In this document: positions 41,763 to 52,500 of the stretch, one piece after another | How the letters are laid out: each line of letters begins with the position of its first letter | How positions within the stretch are numbered: the first letter of the stretch is position 1 | Origin: Hermatobates lingyangjiaoensis | Lineage: Eukaryota; Arthropoda; Insecta; Hemiptera; Hermatobatidae | Length of the DNA: 64,000 nucleotides | Direction: 5' to 3' | Assembly (NCBI GenBank): GCA_026182355.1 | Contig: JAPFBL010001929.1 | Location: 496,501 to 560,500, forward strand | Translations under genes and position numbers: made by a program | Notes under the pieces: generated by a model | Told to the model about the DNA's origin: nothing | The model's database searches: none | The model's input: only the letters and a program-made list of their open reading frames with translations

Positions 41763-41963
41763 ATGCACCTTTCTGCCGGCGCGCCAAAATCCCATACAAC
41801 AGCACTCCATAAGACAAGACTCACAAGAGAAATGATGGTGAATTCCACAAAAATTATCGCTAAAGAAAGAAACCATGTTAAATTACAAATATTAGAAGCA
41901 TTAATAATTCAAGAAAAGCAGCCAGCCATAAATATCCAACTTAATATTCTTCTCGAATTTTAA
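41763..41963 (+). pseudogene. GIY-YIG-like C-terminus of a second PLE lineage
   Basis: A 66-codon frame from ATG 41763 to TAA: HLSAGAPKSHTTALHKTRLT...KIIAKERNHVKLQILEALII...KQPAINIQLN. The order fits the end of PLE GIY-YIG domains: G-x-P-x-x-H near the start, K/R-L-x-I-x-E-A-L-x-I helix with the catalytic Glu, then P-x-(I/L)-N. It differs from the remnant at 20961-21195, so two PLE lineages are present. The GIY-YIG motifs are missing and the rest of the ORF is absent upstream. Confidence 0.6.
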
Positions 41964-42164
41964 AACTATTTTTCAACAGCCCAAACCAGATTAGCCAAAT
42001 AGTAAGTGAGTCCAACCACCCTGCCTTGATCCCCCATAATGCCCCGTGACCCAGGGCGATGTCATGTGAACATTTCAATAGTAATCCATCTCTATATATA
42101 TAAACTAACAATCCTACTATTATTTTCATTATTGTCCTGATTATGAATGTGGTGCATTTGAAAC

Positions 42165-42285
42165 ATGTCTACTACCAGTATTGGGGATAAGCTTTATAGT
42201 TTTAATGAAGAGACGAAGAAGGAATTCCGGAAACTGGAGAAATTGTGTAAGAAACAGATACAAGCCAAATATGGGGCGTTATTTA
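42165..42285 (+). pseudogene. PLE-like ORF N-terminus (copy 8)
   Basis: From ATG 42165: MSTTSIGDKLYSFNEETKKE then FRKLEKLCKKQIQAKYGALFNN. The initiator Met, the RKLE block and the terminal FNN align with copies 4 and 7. The frame ends in ATATATCAATGATAAAACC, which is the start of a family A arm, so the junction after FNN is with a fold-back element rather than pure TA. Confidence 0.6.
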
Positions 42286-42560
42286 ACAATATATCAATGA
42301 TAAAACCACAATTAGAAATGGGAAAACAAGACTAAGATCTTTCAACCGTAACAAGCGGTCCTCGTCAGAGTCAAAAACCCAACTGATGGGTTTTTGACCC
42401 ATCTGAACTCAGTTGGGTTTTTGACCCATCTGAACTCAGTTGGGTTTTTGACTCTGACGAGGACCGCTTGTTACGGTTGAAAGATCTTAGTCTTGTTTTC
42501 CCATTTCTTATTGTGGTTTGATCATTGATTGTTATTTCACGTGTTTATGTGAAATCTTTA
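42286..42560. mobile_element. Family A palindrome with triplicated centre
   Basis: Arms are complete, with GGTCCTCGTCAG and CTGACGAGGACC compensatory on both sides (C in place of T in both arms). The centre has a 33-base unit (GGGTTTTTGACC, CATCTGAACTCAGTTG) repeated in tandem. The right-arm core is intact. Confidence 0.8.
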
Positions 42561-42567
42561 TATATAT

Positions 42568-42832
42568 AGTTCAATGTACATAAAGAAACGTAGAGAAATT
42601 AAAAACACACACTTACAGTCTCTAATTTTCGGTTGAACTGTCTTCAGGAGAGATAAGAAAGGGAAACCAAGCGCACTGGTACAGAGACGGTTAGAGACCA
42701 ACAATGTTGCCACATACGCGCCCGGTCACAGAGAATAAGTGTGTGTTTTTAATTTCTCTACGTTTCTTTATGTACATTGAACTGTATTTGTCCGTTTCGG
42801 ATCGTATTTTCATCAAAAAAGTGCATTTATAT
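42568..42832. mobile_element. Family C palindrome
   Basis: The left arm runs from GTTCAATGTACATAAAG through GCGCACTGGTACAGAG to ACATACGCGCCCGGTC. The right arm is short (GTGTGTGTTTTTAATTTC, TACATTGAACTG) plus an outer end GGATCGTATTTTCATC. The hammerhead is present only on the minus strand of the left arm. Confidence 0.75.
42618..42652 (-). ncRNA. Hammerhead ribozyme motif, family C
   Basis: On the minus strand: UCUCUC, CUGAAGA, a short GUU/AAC stem II, GAA, self-complementary AAUU, A17, GAGAC. Stem I gives four pairs (UCUC/GAGA). Confidence 0.55.
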
Positions 42833-42839
42833 ATATATA

Positions 42840-42871
<32 letters not shown>

Positions 42872-43400
42872 GGTAGTAAAGATAATCAATGATAACCATC
42901 ATTGAGGTTGGGACACTTTTCATAACTATTTGTGTTTCATTACTGCAGACATAAGCATGTTTACTGAGAGAGCAATATTTAGCCGGGAGCACTACAAAGC
43001 GAGACCGAGGTCCCAGCCTGTCACCAAGTTTGACTTTCATCTCGGTCAACCATGACTTATATAAGAGGAGGGCATTCGCGTGATCTCGTAAGTAACAGGA
43101 TTCAACGGCTCAACCATCAGCAATATTTGCTTGCAACAAACACAATTTCCTCTGTAACCAACATCTAATGCAATCCACAAAAAAAAAATCTATCTAATTG
43201 AGTCTAATTTCATTATAATGACATAAATGAGAAGATGTTTTCCTTTACTTCATTTTAACATTCACGCAAGAATGGATTCCTTAATTGGATACAATATTTT
43301 GTAAAAACTTACAAAATTATTACACTGCTCATTTAATTTTCTTGATTACTGCTTTGCAAGATACAGAAGTAGAATACAAAAAAAGTTTTAGTTCTATATA
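42833..43400. other. No gene seen
   Basis: (TA)n at 42833-42872, then AT-rich DNA with a GC-richer part at 42975-43100, no match recognised. Confidence 0.5.
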
Positions 43401-43404
43401 TACA

Positions 43405-43698
43405 TAAAGATTACACATAAACACGTGAAATAACAATCAATGATCAAACTACAATATGAAATGGGAAAACATGACTAAGATTCTTCGTCAGTTGACATCA
43501 GCATATGAGTCAGTTCGGTTTTTGACTCTGACGAAGACCGCTTGTTACGGTTGAAAGATCTTATTCTTCTTTTCCCATTTGATATTGTGGTTTGATCTTT
43601 GGTCGTTATTTCACGTGTTTATGTTAAGTCTTTTTTACTAATATATTATATATATATATATAATATATTAGTAAAAAAAGACTTAACATAAACACGTG

Positions 43699-43702
<4 letters not shown>
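43405..43702. mobile_element. Family A element whose outer end is itself mirrored over (TA)n
   Basis: Element 43405-43633 has a full right arm with intact core and a shortened left arm. Its outer end (CGTGTTTATGTTAAGTC, TTTTTTACTAATATATTA) is then repeated exactly inverted at 43658-43702 about a short TA run centred at 43655. Confidence 0.7.
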
Positions 43703-43750
<48 letters not shown>

Positions 43751-43756
43751 ATATAA

Positions 43757-43935
43757 TTCTGAGCCATATAATTCTGAAGAGAAGGGAAACTCTTCTGAAT
43801 ACATGTAGTGTTCACGCGTTGTTTTAACTGTTTATATATATATATATATATAAACCGTTAAAGCAACGGGTGAACACTACATGTATTCAGAATAGTCTTC
43901 CATTCTCTTCAGAATTATATGACTCACATAGTTCT
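43757..43935. repeat. Family Q palindrome with (TA)n centre
   Basis: Arms 43757-43833 and 43853-43935 share ATTCTGAAGAGAAGGGAAAC and TTCTGAATACATGTAGTGTTC with their complements. The centre is (TA)n, and (TA)n also lies outside both arms. No hammerhead box is visible. Confidence 0.75.
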
Positions 43936-43957
43936 GCATGTAATACTATATATATAT

Positions 43958-43992
<35 letters not shown>

Positions 43993-44148
43993 CACTCAAA
44001 ATTCGAAAAAACGGTCCAAATTGGACGCAAATCAGCTCAATACGAAGAAAAGCAACACACAGAGAAAGAGACACACTTACAAACTGAATTTTCGAAAGAT
44101 CCGTCTTCAGGAGAAAATAGAAAAGGCGACCAAGCACGCCGGAAACAC

Positions 44149-44152
<4 letters not shown>
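43993..44152 (-). mobile_element. Family B half element
   Basis: CACTCAAAATTCG, GGTCCAAATTGGACGC, AACACACAGAGAAAGAG, the core with GAA box CGAAAG (altered), GGCGACCAAGCACGCCGG. It lies between (TA)n tracts. Confidence 0.7.
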
Positions 44153-44186
<34 letters not shown>

Positions 44187-44188
<2 letters not shown>

Positions 44189-45138
44189 ACTTAAAATTCG
44201 AAAAAACGATCCAAACTGGACGCAAATCAGTTCACAAACGAAGAAAAGCAACACACAGAGAAAGAGACACACTTACAAACTCAAATTTTCGGATGATCCG
44301 TCCTCAGGAGAAAAGAGAGAAAGGGCGACCAAGCACGCCGGAAACACAACGGCAGGAAACCGTTCCGGCAACCGACCGTGCTGCCACGCGCGCCCGGTTC
44401 AGGAAGTAATGAAGTAGAGACGATCAGAAGAAAATTAATATTAAAATTAAAATTAAGAAAAGCAGTTCTGGTTGATTGAAGGTAAAATAAACAGCAGGAA
44501 GATAAATGAAGTATAAAAAGGAATACCGTGAAAAATACCTAAAAGTATGGAAAAGGAAGATAACAGAGTTGGTAAGGCGATGAGAAACAAATGAAAATAC
44601 AAGGATAAGAACAATTAAAAATAAAAGTAATAATATAAAATAAATAAATAATTAAAGCAATTTAAAAAATAGGAATAAAAATAAATAAAATAAAATAAAT
44701 TAGATAAAATAAAAATAATAAATAAATATCAAATAAAAATATATATATATATATAAATAAATAAAATAAAAATAAAATAATATATTTATTTATAACTCTG
44801 TTATCTTCCTTTTTCATACTTTTAGGTATTTTTCACGGTATTCCTTTTTATACTTCATTTATCTTCCTGCTGTTTATTTTACCTTCAATCAACCAGAACT
44901 GCTTTTCTTAATTTTAATTTTAATATTAATTTTCTTCTGATCGTCTCTACTTCATTACTTCCTGAACCGGGCGCGCGTGGCAGCACGGTCGGTTGCCGGG
45001 ACGGTTTCCTTCCGTTGTGTTTCCGGCGTGCTTGGTCGCCCTTTCTCTCTTTTCTCCTGAGGACGGATCATCCGAAAATTTGAGTTTGTAAGTGTGTCTC
45101 TTTCTCTGTGTGTTGCTTTTCTTCGTTTGTGAACTGAT
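44187..45138. mobile_element. Large family B palindrome including unique parental sequence
   Basis: Arms 44222-44577 and 44796-45138 (about 345-355 bp) are almost exact reverse complements. Beyond the usual family B repeat they include CGCGCGCCCGGTTCAGG, TGAAGTAGAGACGATCAG, AGCAGTTCTGG and GATAACAGAGTT, probably parental 3'UTR. The 218-base centre is A/T-only low complexity (AAATAAATAAA). The left outer end extends 35 bases further. Hammerhead cores are intact on both arms. The longest frame of the window (43870-44409) crosses this arm and TA repeats and is not a gene. Confidence 0.8.
45054..45084 (+). ncRNA. Hammerhead ribozyme motif, family B (large palindrome)
   Basis: CUC, CUGAGGA (45057-45063), GGA/UCC stem II, GAA (45074-45076), AAUU, U17, GAG. 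Stem I is perfect. Confidence 0.6.
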
Positions 45139-45159
45139 ATATATATATATATATATATA

Positions 45160-45704
45160 TAGTGGAACCTCTACATACGAGCTACTCTACTTACGACAAA
45201 CTCGAGATACGAGAGGTCTTTCGAGCAAAAATCTTGCTCTACATACGAGAGAAAATCCAAGTTACGAGAATTTCCAGATGGTTCCTCTAGGTGGCCAAGT
45301 TACGAGAATCAGTTACGAAACTGATACAGTAATGTTAAAAAGCAAAAAAAAGCAGAAAAAAGTGCATAAATAAATTAGTGCCGTAAAAAAATTTAGTTTT
45401 TCATAAAGTTAACTTTAAATTTAAGTGGAAGAGCTCATAATAAACTCGCATTTTATTTCGTTAATATCATTTTATTTATCTTATTACTGTATTTTTATGT
45501 TCAGTCACTATTTGAATGTGTTTTTAGTAATCAGGAAGATGTGTTCATAGTTATTTAGGGTTAACTTGAATGATTTTGGGAGGCCGGGAACAAATTAATT
45601 GATATTCAGTTATTTCTTATGGGAAAATTTGCTCTAGATACGAAAAATTCTAGATACGAGCACGATCCGGGAACGAATTAATCTCGTATGTAGAGGTTCC
45701 ACTG
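45160..45704. mobile_element. Tigger-like (pogo) non-autonomous element
   Basis: Terminal inverted repeats of about 22 bp (AGTGGAACCTCTACATACGAG against CTCGTATGTAGAGGTTCCACT), TA on both sides, 545 bp. Internal ACGAG/CGAGA words and the ATTTCTTATGGGAAAATTTGCT stretch near the right end are typical of Tigger-type elements. No transposase frame. It is inserted at the end of the (TA)n that follows the large family B palindrome. Confidence 0.7.
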
Positions 45705-45848
45705 TATATTGAAAGCTACATAAGTTGTTTGGATTTGATATATAAGTCTTTTGTGGAGGAGGGCTGGTTGTGCTTCTTGAAGTTTTAGGTTGCCAGCTCA
45801 AATGAAAGCCATGCACATTGAGTATCTCTTCTATGAAGTCACATCTAT

Positions 45849-46555
45849 CAGGATGACGAATATTATAAGGGCTCGCACTTCCTCTGAAAATAAACGGTTG
45901 TAATGCGATATTAGCTTCTCCACTTGGAGGTCCTTCGGTGCGGTCTAGATTAGAGCCGTAGTCTTGTAACTGTCGTCCTGTTCAGCCTGGTTGCTAAACG
46001 ATGAAGTCGCTGTCGCCTTGTCAGGAGGAGTAAAGGGTCGCACTCCCTCAGTATATACCAATACTGGCAATAGACATTAAATTCACTGTGTAGCAAGTGT
46101 AGCATTAACTTCATTTCTATTGTTTTTATTGGTTGGTTCTACAGCCGATATATGTTGCAGAAATAACTATTGTAAGCGCAGATAATCAGGATTCATATCA
46201 AAATGATTCACAAGACCATAAACCCATGAAGCAAGTTATTTTCATCAATAGCCGTCAGAACTCCAACCACTAACAACCAACCACCAAAAACAATAGAAAT
46301 GGTACCTTCTTATAAAATGCGGCTCTTGTCCATTGCCAGTATTCGTATTTAGTAAGAGAGTGTAAGCCCTTTACCCTTCCTTGCAAGACAACAGCGGCTT
46401 CATCGTTTAGCAACCAGGCTCAACAGGATGACAGTTACAGGACTACGGCCCTAATAAAGACAGGATCAAGGGATCTCCAAGTGGAGAAGCTAATATCGCA
46501 TGGCAACTGTTTATTTTCAGAGGAAGTGCGAGTCCTTATAATATTCGTCATGCTG
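45849..46555. mobile_element. 700-bp fold-back element of another type
   Basis: Arms 45849-46143 and 46262-46555 are diverged reverse complements: ATGACGAATATTATAAGG, TCGCACTTCCTCTGAAAATAAAC, AGCTTCTCCACTTGGAG, CTGGTTGCTAAACGATGAAG, CTATTGTTTTT. The ends are CAGGATG and CAGCATG, compatible with hAT-type termini, but the flanks show no 8-bp duplication. GC is higher than the surroundings. No hammerhead boxes. Confidence 0.65.
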
Positions 46556-48040
46556 AGAGAAATGACTCCAAAGATTAACCGTCCATCATTTATTGGGAAG
46601 AATTTAAAAAGCATTCAATTAGTCCCATGAAACAAAACTAACTGGACAGATGCTACTCGTAGATGAAGAAAACACAGTACTGCATTATGTCCGTGATGTT
46701 AAGACACCATTAACATGGAAGAAGGACCATATATTAAGGATTTAGAGAATCAATCCAAAAATTTCAATATTTTAATGAGAATTGGTAAAACTTATTATAT
46801 TATTGAAAATATTATGTGCTTATATAATGGGTTACATACATTTCTAAAATATTATACCATATATATATATATACCCAAAAAATGAAACTGTTCTACGACT
46901 TAAATACACAATATTCACAAAAAGAAGAGAAGATACAGAAAAGTGAGTTTCTGTATCATTTCTGTGCTTCCTTTTTGAGAATATTGTTTATTTGTGACAT
47001 AATAATTATATATTGTTACTTATGTTTGTTGCAAATTAATTTTCCAGACTTTCTTTAAATACTCTTTTGCATATTTTGTAAATTATTAGAGCTAAATGTT
47101 TGGTAAATCAAAATTTTGAAAAGTAAAACATTATAGAATGAATACATACACATAAGAAGCTCATTGCGAATGTATGGTTATATGCATGAGTTAGGAAAAG
47201 TGTTACTTTTAACATTTACTGTTAATCCTAAAAGCAGCATGATTAAAGGTGGTGATAAATTACCAAATGTGCGAAACATTTCGTTCCTAGAACAGCTCTA
47301 AAGGTCAAAGACGTTTAGTAACTGCGTTTGAAACAATTACTATTCGAAAACCTATAGTTCTTGATTTCGGCAATAGAACAAAGTGCAAACCAATGAAACA
47401 TAATCAGAACTTACTGAAAAAAATAATATTAAAATACTGATTGCATAATTTACTGATATTTTGTAATGATAACTAACGTCACCAAGAAATTTTTTTTGTA
47501 ATCAAACATTTTTTATTCAGTAAATATTTACAGATATTGATGTAACCATTTCTTTTTAAAAAAAATGTTTAAATATTTGGTCATAACTTTTTTATATCTT
47601 TTATCCCTTTTAAGTTTTTCTTATGTATGAAGATGTATTGCCGGTTCTAATACAAACACTTAGAGGATTTCAGCTTTTAGTGCTGTTTTAAGAAGTGGCT
47701 CATTTTAGTACATATTTTAGTGATGGTAGGGTTATATTATCAGGTTGATTCTACATTGGGAACCCTAAATTTTGCTTCATTCAAGTTTATTAGAGTTCTT
47801 AAAAACAGACGTTGTTCAGGGATGGGATCGACAGGTTTATGTCGTCTTCAAGGAACGGTGTCTACAAGATTTTTTATGTCTCACATTAAAAATTTAGGGT
47901 TATGGCCAATATTTGAACCTGTAACTAAAAGCAAATATTTTATTTCTTAGCCTATAGCTGACCCTAAATATACATGTAGACACAATGTAAAAAGTCATCT
48001 ATGCAGAACATTTTAACATCAAGTAATAGCAGTAGGCAAC
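46556..48040. other. No gene seen
   Basis: Mostly AT-rich DNA. GAACCCTAAATTTT (47759) and AAAAATTTAGGGTT (47887) form a 14-base inverted pair 120 bases apart, of unknown meaning. The 76-codon frame at 47720-47950 has no recognised content. Confidence 0.45.
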
Positions 48041-48044
48041 CTTT

Positions 48045-48345
48045 TAGGCTGCAGTGGATGTCCTATGCGGAGGAACACACATAGGCCAAACACTGGGACC
48101 TTTGTGATACCACACAATGAAGATTGATTTATATTAAAATTCTAAAATTTGCCTAACTCAAGCGTATTTAGAGTAGGGATCTTTAACGAGTACCTGACAT
48201 CGTACGGGCCCAGGGACCGACGATTTAACGTTCTCTCCGAGCAACGACGTGCACAGATTAATTCATCTACCACTTTGAATAAATCGAGGGTCAAATTGGT
48301 ATCGAACCCCGAACCTACCAGTTAAGAGGCGAGTACCTTAACTAG
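48045..48345 (-). mobile_element. tRNA-derived SINE (family S), minus strand
   Basis: The reverse complement shows the tRNA-like head (GGCGAGTACC on plus), body (CCGACGATTTAACGTTCTC, GAGTAGGGATCTTTAACGAG, TTTGCCTAACTCAAG) and 3' end (AACACACATAGGCC). Nearly complete, moderately diverged. Confidence 0.8.
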
Positions 48346-49620
48346 TACTTTTAACGAGACATATTTTGTTGGTTAGTACGCATGGAGAGTACGGCCCGTT
48401 AAAGTGATTGGAATAGTGCAGATTGTCATACAAATCGTACGTATGACATCATTAAATAACGCACATGCGTAAATGATGTATACATTCTTAGTAGCCTGGT
48501 TGATGTAGTTTTATAATATAAACAGCTATCAGGTTTCTCAAAAGCCTAGGCACAGTTTGAGAACAAGCAAAGAAACAGACATCTTGCAACATAATAATAT
48601 TAATATTAATATCACTTCAAGTAAATTTAAATAACAAATGAATCAATAATTCTTTTATTTCATTCCATACGCTCATTTTATTGAAGGAAATATTAAAGTA
48701 AAGATCAAACTAATATAAATCACTGTGTATTTCAAAAAAGATATACTCAGACTCAGATTTGAGTTTGAACCCAATTAATACAAGAGTGAGTTTTATATTT
48801 CACTTGAATTATTTCCATAATATAGCGTTATTACTTAGAAAATAAATAATTAAAAATATCGAATAGAAATCAATTCAACACTTTGTGACAAAACCTTAAG
48901 AAATTAAAGTTTTGGTAGGAGCATGAATCTGTCAAAAATAATAAACTGTAGTATTTTAAAGTAGACCTGACAAATATTTCAGTAAATCTATTGCCGATTA
49001 TACTGCTTAAATCTTGATTTGAAACTAATCCCCTTACAGCGTTTTCTCCACTCAAATACTCCGCTGAATTACAAATTCCCGAAAATCATCAGAAAATAAA
49101 AAGACTTTGCATTTTAAAATGGTTTAATTTCTTCATAATATCATTAACAGCTGCAGTTGTTACTCTTGCAATGACCTTATTTCAAACAGTTTAATTAATT
49201 TTCAGATAAAAAAGATAAGAATTAAATAATTTTTTAAACAAAGTCATTAAGAGACATTTTCTACCTTATTATAATAAGTGAATATAAGTTAACAATAAAT
49301 AATGGGTAATTTATTGTTAAAATTATATCAAATAATTATGATAATATTGAATTCATTGATACAGATGAAATAGATATTCTTTTAATCATGAAACAGAAAA
49401 AAAAAATAGTTTTAAATAATTATTTATAAAATAAAGTTTTTTAAATACCTTTTTCCTTTTTCTCCACTTTTAAGACAAAATGAAGCAATCATTGTATTTT
49501 CTTTCACAAAACAAAAGCACCCGCGTTGAAAAAAAATAGTAAATGATTAATTAATAAGTATGATTCTTTAGAAGTCGAACAATATAAAGGAATTTGAACT
49601 GAATTTTTTTTTTTAATTTA
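48346..49620. other. No gene seen
   Basis: AT-rich DNA. GTCATAC...GTATGAC at 48427-48449 is a small hairpin. No coding evidence. Confidence 0.5.
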
Positions 49621-50075
<455 letters not shown>

Positions 50076-50095
50076 TTATATATATTCTTTATATA

Positions 50096-50288
50096 TGATA
50101 AACCACAATATCAAAATGGGAAAACAAGACTAAGACCTTTCAACCGAAACAAGCGGTCTTCGTCACAGTCAAAACTAAGAGTAACGAAGACCGCTTGTTA
50201 CGGTTGAAAGATCTTAGGCCTGTTTTTCCATTTTCATATTGTGGTTTGATCATTGATTGTTATTTCACGTGTTTATGTGAAATATTTA
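50096..50288. mobile_element. Family A palindrome, short centre
   Basis: The arms meet at AAAACTAAGAGTAACG. The right arm lacks CTCTG (GAGTAACGAAGACCGC) but keeps GAAAGATCTTAGG. It ends at TTTATGTGAAATATTTATATA. Confidence 0.75.
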
Positions 50289-50299
50289 TATATATATCT

Positions 50300-50590
50300 G
50301 TGAGTTTGTAGGTGTGTTCCTTTACTGTCTGCGTTACTCTTCTTAAATTCTGAACTTATATATATATAATATATATATAGTGACTGGCACTACAACAGTA
50401 CAGTGACTGGCACTACAGTGACGTCTACAACGTGCTTGGTCTCCCTTTCTCTTTTCTTCTGAAGACGGATTACCCAAAAATTTGAGTTTGTAAGCGTGTT
50501 TCTTTACTTTGTATGTTAACTATCTTTAATTTTGAACAGTTATTGTGTCCAGTATGGATGGTCTTTCCTTTTATCAAGTGAATAAATATG
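50300..50590 (+). mobile_element. Two family B half elements in tandem
   Basis: 50300-50358 is a 3' end only (GAGTTTGTAGGTGTG ... TTCTGAACTTATATA). 50379-50590 starts with a short tandem duplication (AGTGACTGGCACTACA twice), then the normal right half with CTGAAGACGGATTACCC and an outer end TATGGATGGTC. The GAA box is CAA. Confidence 0.7.
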
Positions 50591-52177
50591 TATATATATT
50601 ATATATATATATATCCATTCGGACCGGTAATATTAGTTTTGTTTTGTTGTGGCTAAACTGCATATATTCTATTAAATTATCCATTTGGCTTTCGTCTTCT
50701 CGCTTCTTTACTTCATGTAATGAAAACGACAGTTAAAAGAGTTGGAATATTGAAAATTAGCTTAGCGTTCGTTTTTAATGGACTTTTTTTTTATTTTTTC
50801 AAAGTACACACATATATATATAATAAGAAATTTACGTCTTTGGTTTAGTTTTCTAATAATGTAGGTACATTATTTTTTTGGGCTGAATATGGGAAAGCAA
50901 GAACCAAACAGATGGCTTCATTAGTTTTGCTCTCTTAACAGAGACGACTGAACCAGTTAGTCTCCCAGACAGGTTTTCTTCTGCCCTCCTAACGTAGACG
51001 GCTCTCTGTCCTTATTACTTATCAATGGATGATTTCAGACTCCCTGCACGCGTGTTCTCTCTGTCCTTTTTTAGCATTTGTAGTTGGTTTTTAGTCATTC
51101 TATAAGTTCTGAGCAAATTTGCAGCTAACACTTTTGTCTTCTCTCAATTCTTATGAGATGGTCATAGTCATTATTTTGTTGATAAAGAAAAAATCAATTG
51201 TTTAGACCTATCCTATAATACAAGTATATCCTGTTTTATGATTGATATAAAATAACCCGAAGACCGTAGAAGTTTGAATTAGAGATAACAGAAACTAACA
51301 GCAAGCGCTAGCCAATACTACCTTTGTATTAGAAATCATAAAATATCAAATTCAGACGGAATAAGGTGTGTGACAACAGGAATGGTTTAGGAGTTTCCTG
51401 TAGAAGGAAATCTGGAGAGTTGTTTCCTTCTTTTTAGCGACATATTTGAACAGCTGACAAGCAACGTTTGAATAAGACGGCAACACGAATACAAGTAAAG
51501 GTCAACAAAGAGCAAAATTTCTCTAACTAGGAGTGTCACTTTCTTGGTAAAAGAAGAAAAATGTAAAATATAATTCAAAATTAAAACATTCTTTGGAGAA
51601 TTATAAATGTATTTATTCAACATCTTAAATTAAAAATTATCTAAAAATGACATTTTTTTTTAGATTTTTCTGACATTCTTCAGACAAAATAGGAATATTT
51701 TCAATTTTTAAATGGGAAAATTTGTCTTAAATATTGAATGTTGAAGGCGGTCAGGTAAACTATGTAAGAGTTCCACTGGCTTTTGGAACAAAAGCCATGT
51801 TCTCTCATAAGAATTCTTTCGTAACACGAAATCTACACCTTTGCTTTTCAAAAATGCTATTACTGCTATAGTTATATTAACGATGTTATATGTATCAGTG
51901 GTATGATATAAAAAAAAAGCATATGTAAGTAAGAGACATATATAAGAGATATACTAAGTTATATATAAGACATAACTTATATATAAGTGGATATGTATAA
52001 CCATATGTATTCCTGTACCACCTCCAGGAGTGAAAGAGTAATAAACCTTTCTTATTTAGACATATATATTATGTTTAAATGGGACATCATATATTATACA
52101 CCTAAAAAGTATGATATTATGTTTACTTATAGTAAGGTGGAGTGTAGGCCACTCCCGATTTTTTTTGTTTATTTTAA
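50591..52177. other. No gene seen
   Basis: AT-rich DNA. ACTTATAGTAAGGTGGAGTGTAGGCCACT at about 52125 recurs as ACTTATAGTAAAGTTGAGTATAGACCACT at about 53412, an unclassified repeat. Confidence 0.45.
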
Positions 52178-52500
52178 ATATGTTTGAGATAAAAATATAA
52201 GTTATCATTTTTGCATTTATTTTTGTTTATTGAAACGGTTGTTCATTATAGAGTGATAGTCTAGAGGCTATGGGCAGAATTGTTTATTTCACATGTCAGA
52301 TAGGCAGGAACACAAATTTTTATTACGATACTTCTTAGAATTTCTGATATTTCAATTCATTGCCCACAATCCGGCCTGTCTGAGATGTGAAACAAACAAT
52401 TCTGCCCATAGGCTGTAAACTGTCACTCTATAAAGAATAACCAGTTTCAATATACAAAAATAAATGAGAAATAATAACTTATATTTATATTTCAAGCATT
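52178..52500. mobile_element. Fold-back element without hammerhead
   Basis: Arms 52178-52320 and 52370-52500: AAATATAAGTTATC, CATTTATTTTTGTTTATTGAAAC, TATAGAGTGATAGTCTA, GGGCAGAATTGTTTATTTCAC and complements. The sequence between the arms is unrelated. TATAGAGTGA next to TA recalls Tc1/mariner-type ends, but these lie inside the arms. Confidence 0.65.

Noticed and set aside
43870..44409. Longest ATG frame in the window (179 codons, plus)
   Set aside because: It reads through family Q, (TA)n (Tyr/Ile repeats) and family B arms; a mirror frame exists on the other strand. Repeat artefact.
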